Shown: in pieces, positions 26,401 through 35,330 of the stretch | Numbering within the stretch: the first letter of the stretch is position 1 | How the letters are laid out: the number at the start of each line of letters is the position of its first letter | Origin: Progne subis subis | Lineage: Eukaryota; Chordata; Aves; Passeriformes; Hirundinidae | Direction: 5' to 3' | DNA: 64,000 bases | Assembly: GCA_022316685.1 (NCBI GenBank) | Contig: JAKJHU010000038.1 | Location: 5,994,884-6,058,883 of the forward strand | Made by a program: the position numbers and the translations under genes | The notes under the pieces: generated by a model | What the model saw: only the letters and a program-made list of their open reading frames with translations | Told to the model about the DNA's origin: nothing | Database searches by the model: none

Positions 26401-26745
26401 TGAGGAGCCAGGCTTCCCAGGCAGGCTGGTGCAAGGCTGCGGGTTACAGCCTGCCTCTGCTGGGGCCTTTCTCTGTGCCTCTCAGCCCAGCTCCACAGCA
26501 CAAGAACTGCCAGAGCCGCCCCAGCTCAGCCTAGTGCACCCCAGCTCTGCATGGCGCTCTGCCCCAACCCCAACAAACACAAGGCCTCACAGTCCACCAA
26601 ACCTGGTGCCTGACATCTTTCCCTGATCCCTGGTCACTGGGATTTCCTTATCAGCACCACAGCAGTGCACAGGCTGTGGGTGCCAGCCCAGGGGCTGTGC
26701 CTAGCCCTCCCTGCCCCCTGGAATGTCCCACCACTGGCCACTCAC

Positions 26746-27399
26746 TGTCTGGAAGTCGCTGCTGTTGCAGTCCTCCTTGGCGAACGTGCAGCGGACAAGC
26801 ATCTCGCCCAGGTCCAGCTGGTGGCCCGCGCGCTCATAAAACTCCTCCAGGTGGAAGGGATGGCTCTTCTCCTCCTCGCCCACGGCCAGTGTCCCCAGCA
26901 GAGCCTCCAGCCTGCTCCTCTCAGGGCTCTCTGGCACCAGGGGCCGGCCAGCACCATCCAGGAGCCCCAGCATCTCCCCTGCCCAGTACAGATCGTGGCC
27001 AGAGAGCTGTGAGAAGCGGACGGGGTTGAGGTTGCAGATCGTAACGGCAGGGAAGATCTTGTTGTGCTCTGTCTCCTCCTCCAGCTGGGTGCTGTGGGGG
27101 TACTGGAAGTACAAGCCCACGCACTTGGCATAGGCATGAATAAGGAGGGCCAGCGAGCCTAGGAAGGCCAGCAGCCACAGCAAGTTGCGGACGGTGTAGC
27201 GCCGGTGCCGGAAGATGTGATGGATGCCGTGGAGGGTGGAACGGCTGGCAAACTCTTCCAGGCTGCACGGGGGCTGCCGTGGGGCTGGGACATCGCGTGC
27301 TGGGTGCCTGTCAGGACAGTCCCCCGCAGGAAGCGCTGCAGAGGGCCAGGGGGAACCCCAGGGGCGTGGGGGAGGCCCCTGAGCTTCCTCCAGCCACAT
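26746..27399 (-). CDS. ASIC4: ASIC-family sodium channel, first coding exon (ASIC4 position)
   Basis: Encodes the first 218 residues of an acid-sensing (DEG/ENaC superfamily) cation channel subunit of the plasma membrane. ATG at 27399-27397 is the first in-frame ATG and has A at -3; the exon ends at ACA before GTGAGT. Visible features: the gating HG pair in STLHGI (57-58); the first membrane segment, about 72-97; the post-TM1 FPAVTICNLNP block (116-126); a LEEFYERAGH block before C204; and C204/C211, spaced like the C172-C179 disulfide of ASIC1. The remaining extracellular domain, TM2 and C-terminus must lie in later exons beyond the left edge. Order and strand relative to GMPPA and SPEG match mammalian ASIC4, yet the sequence resembles ASIC1/ASIC2 more than human ASIC4 and lacks the usual ASIC4 N-terminus. 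It may be a divergent ASIC4, an alternative first exon (as in ASIC1a/1b) or a separate paralogue. Confidence 0.82.
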
Positions 27400-27620
27400 G
27401 CTGCCGGCCGGCTCTGCCTCTCCCCGCTGAATCCAAGGTGCCGGACGAGGTTTGAGGGCTGGATGACCGTGAGAGCACCGGGCGGCCGGGCCGTGCGGCG
27501 AGCGATGTGCAGCAGTGCCGGGGCGGGACTGGTGCGGGGTGGTGCCGCCCGCACCCTGCCCCGAGCGGGAAGATCGCTGAGTGCCGAGATCACAGATGTA
27601 CTTAGCGATCACCACATCCT
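27400..27620 (-). promoter_or_regulatory. ASIC 5' UTR and CpG-rich promoter region
   Basis: Directly upstream of the ASIC start codon is a CpG-dense stretch of about 150 bases (around 27,420-27,580) with GGGGCGGG-type SP1 words and no obvious TATA box. This is a typical CpG-island promoter position. The transcription start cannot be fixed from sequence alone. Confidence 0.4.
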
Positions 27621-28774
27621 GCAGGAACTGGAGCCAGAGGCTGAAACATCCTGGAAAGCTCAGGGCACTCTCACTGCCTGTCCCCCGAGGTTGTGGGCAA
27701 TTACTTGGAGTCCTGCTCACTTCCACCCTCTCCGCGCACTTAGTGTGGGTTCCCCAGGGAGGGGGAGACAGGCAAATTCCTCATCTTCCCCTGCCAGGAC
27801 ATGCAGATGCCACCTGGGCGGGACTGCGTGGCCCTGGGCTCTGTAGAGATGCCTGGCCAGGCATGCCTTGGGGTGAGCCTGTCTTTGGCCATGGAGATGT
27901 GGGGGAACCCCAAGCTCTGCACCAGCGCTGCAGAAGCACAGCTCTGAAGCACAGCTCATCAGACTGGCCAAGGAGTCAAGATGTCGGGTGTTACTCTTGC
28001 CACAGTTCCTGCACCCTTGGACTCAAACACCTCCTCTGGGATCCCCAAAGCTGCAAGGGCCCAGACTGCCAAGAGCACAGGGAAGAATGACACAGACCTC
28101 AGGGGAGTGCCAGGTGCTGGCACCACCTGCATGCCACCACAGGGATGATGCCAGGCTCTCTAGAATGGTGCTACCTCGAGGCCAGGACATCTGACATGGT
28201 GGAGGGGCCAGCACCACTCAGCATCCCTCACCTTCACAGCACATAGGAAAATGCAAAATCTTTTATGAGGCCAGTGTTGAAGCTGAAAGAAACAGCTGCT
28301 TGTGAGCAGTGAGAAGCACTTGCGTACCCAAAAACTTGTGACCCTTTATGAACAATCTCGCTTGATCTAGTAAAAAATGCTGCCTTTTCTTACTGGGCTT
28401 GCCACTCATGGACTTGTCAGAACAGATCCCACAGCACTGGTTTCCTGAGAGTGGAAGCAGAGCAGAGGCACAGAGCAGAGCTGTGTCTGTGAGGCCAGGG
28501 AGCGCACACAAGCTAGGATAGCTGTGTTCTCCAGCCTCCCAGGAGAGATGATGGGGAAATCAGAGGTAAGAATGTTCAGGGAAGAGCTGTTTCCCAGGCC
28601 CAGTGGGGCTGGAGAGGAACAAGAGGGCTGCAGATGTTCAGTGCTGGCTGGGCACTGACAGGGCCTCAAGAGTGCAGCAAAAGGCACTGCAAGACTCTGG
28701 CGGAGTCTGTAGCCACGGGCTGGCGACACTGGCCCTGCCCAGCTGTGCTCCCCTGGCCTGTGCTCCCCAGCACA

Positions 28775-28855
28775 GCTTTAAATCCATTAGCTTTGCATAA
28801 TTAGATTTTTCTCAATTACCAGATTATGATAATTAACAGCTCATTTGTAGGAGGC
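28775..28855. promoter_or_regulatory. AT-rich candidate enhancer core
   Basis: GCTTTAAATCCATTAGC, GCATAATTAGATTTTTC, CTCAATTACC and GATTATGATAATTAACAGC are packed into about 75 bases, with at least five TAAT/ATTA cores. GC-rich flanks; no coding potential. Confidence 0.42.
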
Positions 28856-29359
28856 AGTGCCTAATCCCGGCATCAAGCCTGGCTCTATGCCAGCCTGGCT
28901 CTTGGCTGCTGGGGCTGGCACAGTGGGCAGCAAAGCAGGCACCAGGACAAGGGAGCCTCAGGATGCTCCCAGGATCTCCCAAAACCTCTCAACCACTGCT
29001 GACCTAGACCTCCCCTTCACTGTCTGGTCTATACAGCCTGCATGGAGAAGTTGGTCCTCAAAAACAAGGGAAATGAGAGCCCAGGCAGGAACAGCATGCT
29101 CTGGCAAAGGAAGTCAGCAGGGTTTAAGAAATGGCTCAGTCACCCACATGGCTCCAAAGATGCAAAAAACATCCTGAAATGCCTCCTCCTACAAGCAGCC
29201 ACCAAGGCAAGACATGGGAGAGGTTAGCATTGTGGGCCGGGCTGGCACAGCTGCAGTCATTAGGAGTCTCATTAATGAACTTTCCTAGTCAATAATGTTG
29301 AGATGAAGGACAGGAGAGCAGGGAGGCAGCTGCTGGTAAGGTACCCATCTTCATCACAG

Positions 29360-29640
29360 GAAGGCAGGGCAGTTCAGGCAATTACTGCCCATCAACAGAG
29401 CTTCATCCCTGGTAACATAATAGAGGAAATATTAAGAGAAAAATGCTTCTGAGGACCTCGAGGGCAAGGGAACAAGGAGCAATAAAGATATGCTTGGAGC
29501 TCACACAGAATAAATCTACCCAGTCCAACTTCATAGCTTTTTTTTTTGGGCAAAATTGCTAAATAAATTGATGGTGAAGAGACAAGAAGTATGAAATATC
29601 AGGCTTTTATTAAAGCATTTGATATAACATCTCAGGGAAC
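29360..29640 (+). mobile_element. Decayed CR1/L3-type LINE reverse-transcriptase fragment
   Basis: Conceptual translation, allowing frameshifts and stops, shows the order expected in a CR1-superfamily reverse transcriptase: an NYxPIN-like block near 29,378, an NIIEEILRE-like block near 29,415-29,440, a KSTQSNFIAFF-like block near 29,513-29,545 (consensus KS.QTNLIAFF) and an AFIKAFDI block near 29,602-29,625 (consensus DFSKAFDT). At least two frame changes and several stops make it non-functional. It is the only recognisable transposon in the window. Confidence 0.5.
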
Positions 29641-31394
29641 TAATTCCAGTTGGTGGGGACAACCATCCCCCACCTGGGCTGGGTGCAGCTGAGGAGGTGA
29701 GGGAGATGGGGCAGCCCTGAACACCTGGTGGCATCCTCTGACACCACGACTGTAGTGCCATCAAGGCAGCCCCTCTTCTCCCACCCAGGTGAATGTGCTG
29801 CAGCTTCTGCTCCATGTCCTGCCTCCCGAGGTGGCAGTGACAGCAGCACCGGTGTTGCATCTGGATGATCTGGATGCATCCCTATGGGACAGCACCCATA
29901 GCCTGCCCAGTGTCCCCTTTGCACTTGTTAGGGGCCACGATCTCCACACGCCTGAGGCTGCTTCAGGGCTCTTCTGCCCCTGCCATGGGCTGTGCTTCCA
30001 GAGCTCTGGCTGGGAGGAGGCACTGAGCGTGGGTAGCAGTCATGCCCAGCCAGGCATGACTGGATGGGATGTCTCAAGCTGTTCCCATGCGTCTACTATG
30101 CGTGGCATTTCTGCTGTTCTGCCATGAGCATCTCTAGGCGGGGGATCTGGTCCTGCCTCTCCCCCCAGCATGGGCTGCAATTTCAACTCATGCAGGCAAT
30201 AAATCAGCCTGCTTGCCCTGAGGTGACTATGTGGCCCCTGCTGCTCCAGCTCAGATTTCCTAGCCTCAAATTACCCCAGGCTGCCAGAGAGTTGGATGAT
30301 TTTGTGCTGCTCCTTCAAACACCCTCTTCTCTGTTTTTGTTGCCAGATTTTGCCAAAGCCCCTCGAGTGTCTGCATGTCCAGGCACAGCCTATTCCAGCA
30401 CAGGGTCCTGACTGGCATCTCTTCTGGGGAGCAGAGCTTCACCAGCCCCAACTGCTCAACACCACAGGGAGTTAGATGAGCCTTGGCAAGGCAGCTTCAC
30501 TCAACCACAACGGCATTTGTTCCTCGGCTAGATCAGGGTCAGAGGTCCCCTGCCAAATTTTGACATGTTTTTCTCAGTGGGGGAGCAGCCCAGAGTGTGC
30601 TTTTTGCTAGAAACCACCTGGAGCTTTTCTTCTTTAAAACAGTTTTTCTCAATGGGGTTCCGTTGATGCTCACAGTGGGAGCACCACATGCAGCAGTTAC
30701 TCTCCCAGCTGGAATCTCCTTTCCCCTTACTGAGGAGTCCCTCTTTCTGTCCCCTTCAGACCCTTCCCCTGACCCAGCTGTGCCAAGCAGCCAGGGGCTT
30801 GAGGGGCTGGAGGCGATGGTAAGCTCTCTGATGGTAATGGCCCTGCCATGGGGCAGAGAGTGAGGGAATCCTCCCACTGGTGGCACTCACAAAGTGTTGG
30901 GGATCATGAGATGCTGGGGGAAGCTTGTGGATAAGGGGCTCACGATGGCACAGCTCACCCTGGTGTCAGCCCAGCCAAGCTGCCCCATAAAAAAAGCACT
31001 AAATCCATGAGACTGCTCAGACATCTCAAGTGGGGGTGACGAACAAAGCACAGTGATTCAGGGGCCAAGCAGAGAGATCTGTGTTTGTGCAGAATCAGCA
31101 GATTTCCTCACAGCCCCCACTTTTGGGGCAACAGAGGAAGCTATTAAATGGGGCACATCCACAGTGGTCCCAGCAGGATCCTCTCCCCTGCATGCTATCT
31201 CCTCTCTCCCTGAAGCCTGGCTTCTTCCCACACCAGCCTCTTTCCAGCTCCTTGCACTGGTGCTAATCCCCTAATCTGTGCAAAGCAATAATTTTCTGCA
31301 TGGCACAGTGGCTGCTTTTAGATCTGCAACCCTCCTCTTCCAACAGCCAGTTCTCTTATCAGCAGCAGGTATCAGGTGAACCAGGCACCCTCTA

Positions 31395-31475
31395 CTTCCG
31401 ATAAACCCGTGTTTTATTTTGCCCTATTTCATTTTATCTGCAAGCCAGTAATTATCCCTCATCTTGCAACACATT
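31395..31475. promoter_or_regulatory. AT-rich candidate element
   Basis: CCGATAAACCCG, GTTTTATTTTGCCC, TTTCATTTTATCTGC and CCAGTAATTATCC lie within 80 bases between GC-rich flanks. GATA-like and homeodomain words. Composition-based call. Confidence 0.3.
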
Positions 31476-31739
31476 GTGCTGCCTTGCGTGCCGGGGCGCG
31501 TGCTTTGCCAGGCAGCCCTGAACCAGAGCCTCCTTCCAGCAGGGTGCAAGGAGACAGCGGGACCCTACAGGGGAAGGGTCCTGCCCACCACGCTGGCTGC
31601 AGAGCCGTGCTTCCCTTTCTGCACAGCCAAGCCGCGTTCCCTTTAATCTCGCACAGCGGTGGGGATGGATTTTCTCCCTGCGAGCCAGATGTGTTGCACG
31701 GAGCGTAAACACCCGCGACAGTTGTTGTGCTCCTCGGTG

Positions 31740-31810
31740 CGAAGGCATCAGATGTCTGCATTAAAACAAAGCTCTCCACTTAATTACTCAGGCTGATAAT
31801 TCAGCGCGTG
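31740..31810. promoter_or_regulatory. Small AT-rich candidate element
   Basis: GCATTAAAACAAAGC (SOX-like ACAAAG), CTTAATTACTC and GATAATTCAGCGCG sit close together. Confidence 0.28.
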
Positions 31811-32837
31811 GAGGCGGCTCTGGTTGAGAGCAGAGGGCTGGATCACAGCTGGGACTGGAGAGCCTTGGAGTGCACATTAATCCCGGCTCTTGCAGCCCTG
31901 ATTAACGGTGCTGGAAACCTGCCCACACCATTCATTCCCAGGGGAAGGGTCTTCTACTGTCCCACCAGAGGGGGACCAGAGTGGTGCCCAAGAGGCCCCG
32001 TTGGCCCTTGATGGGCCAAGGCACCGCCTTCCCAGTGTCTTCAGGGTGGGATGGTTGATGATATGAGGCACCATTGCTCTGAGGGTGCTGTGCTGCCCTG
32101 GGAACACCCACCCACTGCATCTGAAGGCCACAGGAACTGGGTCCAGGACAGTGAAGTTCAGGTAGGACCCAAGGATCACCTTGTGCAGGTACCTGCTGCC
32201 ACACCTGGAGAGAGCTGGAGACAGACCACGGCTAGGCTTAGAGCAAGACCAGGCAGACCACCTAAGGCTTTCTCTTTGAGGCCAAGGCTGCTTGCTCCTG
32301 CTAACCTGAAGTTCTCCTTCCAGGACCAGCAAACACCTTCTGCAAGTTATCTTTGCTCCCCTCAATGATCCCCAGGGCCTAGGGGGATTCCTGAGGTGTC
32401 CCTCTCCCAGCCGTGTGCTCTTGGTCCCTGAGTACCCACCTGGCTCTGCCAGTCTGTCTGGATGTGATGCTCCCTTGGACCTCTCTCCCCTGCTCTCTTC
32501 TTCCTGCCTGTTCCTCAACCCAGCTCATCATCCCTCTCTCTCTCAGTGCCTGGGCATCCCTGGATCTGGGGTGTCCCTCTCCCAGAAGAGCCCCAATCCC
32601 AAAGCACCTCGCAGATGTGTCTGTGGGGTCCTGTCTGTCCAGCGAGACTGATTTCTTCCAGCCCTCTTATCTCTCCTCCCCAGTCTGCACACTTTGCTCT
32701 GTGGCTGGGCTGAGTGGGAGTAACAGATCTCATCCTGCCTGTGCTGAGCACCCACGCTGGGGCTGGGCACGCAGGGCAGAGGGGCCCAAAGCAGGCAGCA
32801 GGCAGCAGGCAGCTTCAGGCAGCATATCCCAGCGGGG

Positions 32838-33125
32838 CCCCAAGAGTTAAATTGTCATGTATTCAGGGCCACGCGCTGGCCAGGAATTACACTTTTATCG
32901 GCATGCGGTGCTGCCGCCACTTGAATTGGGACTGGGAACTCTATTTCCGAGCTCACCCAAATTATTCTCGAAGAGATAAAGCGCGGTGCAGAGCAGCGCC
33001 GGCGCTTCATTAACATTCCCCAGCCCATTCAGCTTTAAACGAAGATTGCCTGCCTCGGAAAATGATAAAATTGAACATGTGAAGCAGGGCATTATGTTCC
33101 ATCAGCCGATATTATTTCCCACACA
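32838..33125. promoter_or_regulatory. Large candidate conserved non-coding element
   Basis: About 290 bases of moderately AT-rich sequence that keep many CpGs. Words include GTTAAATTGTC, GAATTACACTTTTATCGGC, GACTGGGAACTC, CAAATTATTCTCG, GAGATAAAGCGCGG, CTTCATTAACATTCC, GCTTTAAACG, AATGATAAAATTG and CGATATTATTTCCC. The persistence of CpG next to intact TTTATCG, ATTA and GATAA words suggests purifying selection. It lies about 2 kb upstream of the RACGAP1-like start and 5.5 kb upstream of the ASIC start, and is the largest such island in the divergent interval. Inference only. Confidence 0.45.
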
Positions 33126-33654
33126 GGGGCCGAGTGGAGACACAAACAGCTATTTATGCAGTACCTGGCCAGGGTGGCTTTGGAGGGGGGAGCAGGTGGC
33201 GGTGGGGACACGGGATGGGTGGCAAGTGCTCCTCACCCATCCCTGGGCATAGGAGAGGCTGCCTTCATGTTGCCAAGGCCACTCTGCCCTCCTGGGGGTT
33301 CCCAGGCTTGTGCCCAGGCTGCAAGGTGGGTCCAGGACCACAGACCTGCTCCATGCACTGGGTGTGGAAAGTGGCTCAGGGATGTGTGTGTTTCCATGGG
33401 CAGCACTGGCAAGGCTGGGGCATCTCCATCTGCTGCCCTGCTCCAGGAATGCATGTCCCCTGCTAGGGCTGAGCAAGTGGTGTGCTGGCTCCATATGCAG
33501 GATGGGGTCTCCCTCCCCATGCTGGGCCAGTGGGATTGAGGAGCATCCAAAGAGAGGGAGCATGTGCCTCCCCAGAGGCAGGCAGGGAGGGATGAGTGGG
33601 CAGGGAGGGCTGAGTAGGCAGGCCCCCGGGGCTGCAATTGGATTTTGCTTGGCC

Positions 33655-33725
33655 ATGCTGAGCCTATCGATCCAGTAGTAATTAAAGTCGCTCCAAAACC
33701 TGACTCATATTCAACCTTGGGAGGA
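33655..33725. promoter_or_regulatory. Small candidate element
   Basis: CTATCGATCCAGTAGTAATTAAAGTCG followed by CTGACTCATATTC contains an ATCGAT palindrome, a TAATTA core and an AP-1-like TGACTCA word within 60 bases. Confidence 0.3.
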
Positions 33726-34255
33726 AGGAGCTTCGCCGAGAAACACCCTGTGCTCCCCATGGTCTGGCACAAGATGGAGCAAAGCCTTGCCAGGGTGCTT
33801 CCAGACCCCCGATGGTGTCTGTCCCAAAGGGGGACCATGCCTTGGTACTGTCTGGGGCCCAGGCAGCAGCATCCACCAGGCAGTATCCTGGCCAGTGTCC
33901 CTGGTACCACACAACCTCGGTCACAAATGCTGATTAGGTTCAGCCCTTGGAGTGACACAAACCCTATAGCTATTTTATGGATCCTGGCTATTTTCTCACC
34001 AAATGGCTGGGACATATCTCTGGTATGTAGTAGTACTCTCCCATAGCCCTTTCTTGTCACTGTCTAGGCTCTGACTGAGGGACTAGCAAAGGGAGAGGAG
34101 CCTGTTGAACCCACATCCGCTCCCAAGAGTCACCGAGGTGTTGGGACAGACCAGGTGCTGTTCGTCCACAGGGTGCAAAACCTCTTCTCCAAGGTCAGTG
34201 TCAGCCGGCGAGGTGTGAAGGCCCGCGAGGATTCTGCGAGCTGTTCCAGTGTATT

Positions 34256-34272
34256 TGTGTGTGTGTGTGTGC
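34256..34272. repeat. GT dinucleotide repeat
   Basis: About eight uninterrupted TG units at the left edge of the CpG island. Confidence 0.8.
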
Positions 34273-34339
34273 AGGGACTTGCACGCCCAACCCTGCCGCC
34301 AGCACCACTGCTATTCCCGGTATTCGTAGCAGGTCAGGA

Positions 34340-35330
34340 CAGGCATCGAGGAGGGGGAGCTGCCTTTCAGCGGCGCCCCCCGCACCCTGCCCGGACCCTC
34401 CCGAGAGAAAGGAGGGCCCCCAGGGGCCGGGGGCCCCCGACAGGGAGGGGGCACGGTGCCAGGGGCAGCCCTCAGGACACCCCGGGCAAAGGACCCGGGG
34501 GCAGAGTACGGGCAACGCGGGCAGCGACGGGGCTTTGCGGCGGGGAGGTGGCTCCATCTGGAGGACAAGGACCAGGCCGGGAGAGCCGGTGCGGGGGATC
34601 CCCGCCGCCCCCGCCTGCCGCTCGGCATGCGGGACACAGCGCTGGGGAACGGCGGACAAGGACATCGGCTCCTCCGGCCCCACCCGCGCCGTTCCCGGGA
34701 TGCGGGCGTGGGAAAGCGGTGCCCTCTCCAGCACCCCCAGCGCTCCCACGCCCGGTGGCCCCCCGATGCCCCTGCACGCCCCGAGCACCCCGCACCCACT
34801 GCCCCTGCGCCCGTTAAGTGCCCTCATCAGGTACACCCCGTGCCTGGGCATCCCCCGCGCCCGAAGGCAGTCCTCGCCCTGCTCCGCAACCCTGCGGCCA
34901 GTGCTGCCACCCGCACCCCGGGCCATCCCTCGCCCTAAGATCTCGGGAACGCTCCGCAGCGCCGGCAGCCGCCGGGGCGGCGGGTGGGACCCCGGCGGGG
35001 AGAGAGGCGGAGGCGGGGCCGGGACGGGCTCCACCCCGGCCCCCGGCCCACATAGGCCGGCCGGGAGGGCCCCTCGTCCCCGAGCCTGCGCCGTCCCGGG
35101 GCCCCACGGAGGTATCCTGGAGGTCGGAGGAAAGCGTGGGGCAGGAGCTGCGGGTGGATACGTGGGAAGGGAGTGCCTGGCTGCGGGGGCCCGGCCCCGT
35201 CCCGTCCCGGGCGGCGGGATGCTGCGGCAGCGTTGCGGGCTGCTCCTGGCCCGGCTGGAGCAGGGGCTTCAGCTTCTGGAGCTCGGCGGCAGCGTGGAGG
35301 AAGGTGAGTATGTGTAACCCTTCGGCCCGG
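34340..35330 (+). promoter_or_regulatory. CpG island promoter of the RACGAP1-like gene
   Basis: Nearly 1 kb of dense CpG sequence running into the first coding exon, with no TATA box close to the start codon. This is the expected promoter class for a cell-division gene. Long open frames occur on both strands here purely because stop codons are rare in such composition; none shows family motifs apart from the real exon 1 at its right end. A non-coding first exon may lie inside it. Confidence 0.65.

Larger units (their letters stand above)
1..26745 (-). other. Large non-coding stretch, probably ASIC intron 1
   Basis: No exon of a recognisable protein was found on either strand in these 26.7 kb. 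The ASIC first exon to the right ends in a clean GTGAGT donor, so its next exon should lie to the left. Conserved family signatures expected from exon 2 onward (the YGKCYTFN and DIQQDEYLP regions) were looked for and not seen, so the intron probably runs past the left edge; a long first intron is normal for ASIC genes. The open frames here, up to about 295 codons, are low-complexity G/C-rich frames without family motifs. Notable contents, listed separately, are a degenerate tandem tract, simple repeats and AT-rich islands that look like conserved regulatory elements. The remainder is unremarkable GC-rich unique sequence. Confidence 0.6.
27621..34250. other. Intergenic region between ASIC and RACGAP1-like genes
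   Basis: Divergent intergenic interval of about 6.6 kb. No exon was recognised on either strand. It holds several AT-rich islands with homeodomain words (28.8, 31.4, 31.75, 32.85-33.12 and 33.67 kb), one decayed LINE fragment (29.36-29.64 kb) and otherwise GC-rich unique sequence. Being shared upstream DNA of two divergent genes, the islands could serve either promoter. Confidence 0.5.

Noticed and set aside
27400..27726. N-terminal extension of the ASIC exon
   Set aside because: The frame stays open upstream but contains no ATG and no ASIC similarity; the ATG at 27399 has a good context.
34259..35317. 352-codon open frame running into the RACGAP1-like exon 1
   Set aside because: It begins at GTG inside a CpG island where stops are rare. 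Homology to RACGAP1 begins only at the ATG at 35219, so the upstream part was not treated as coding.
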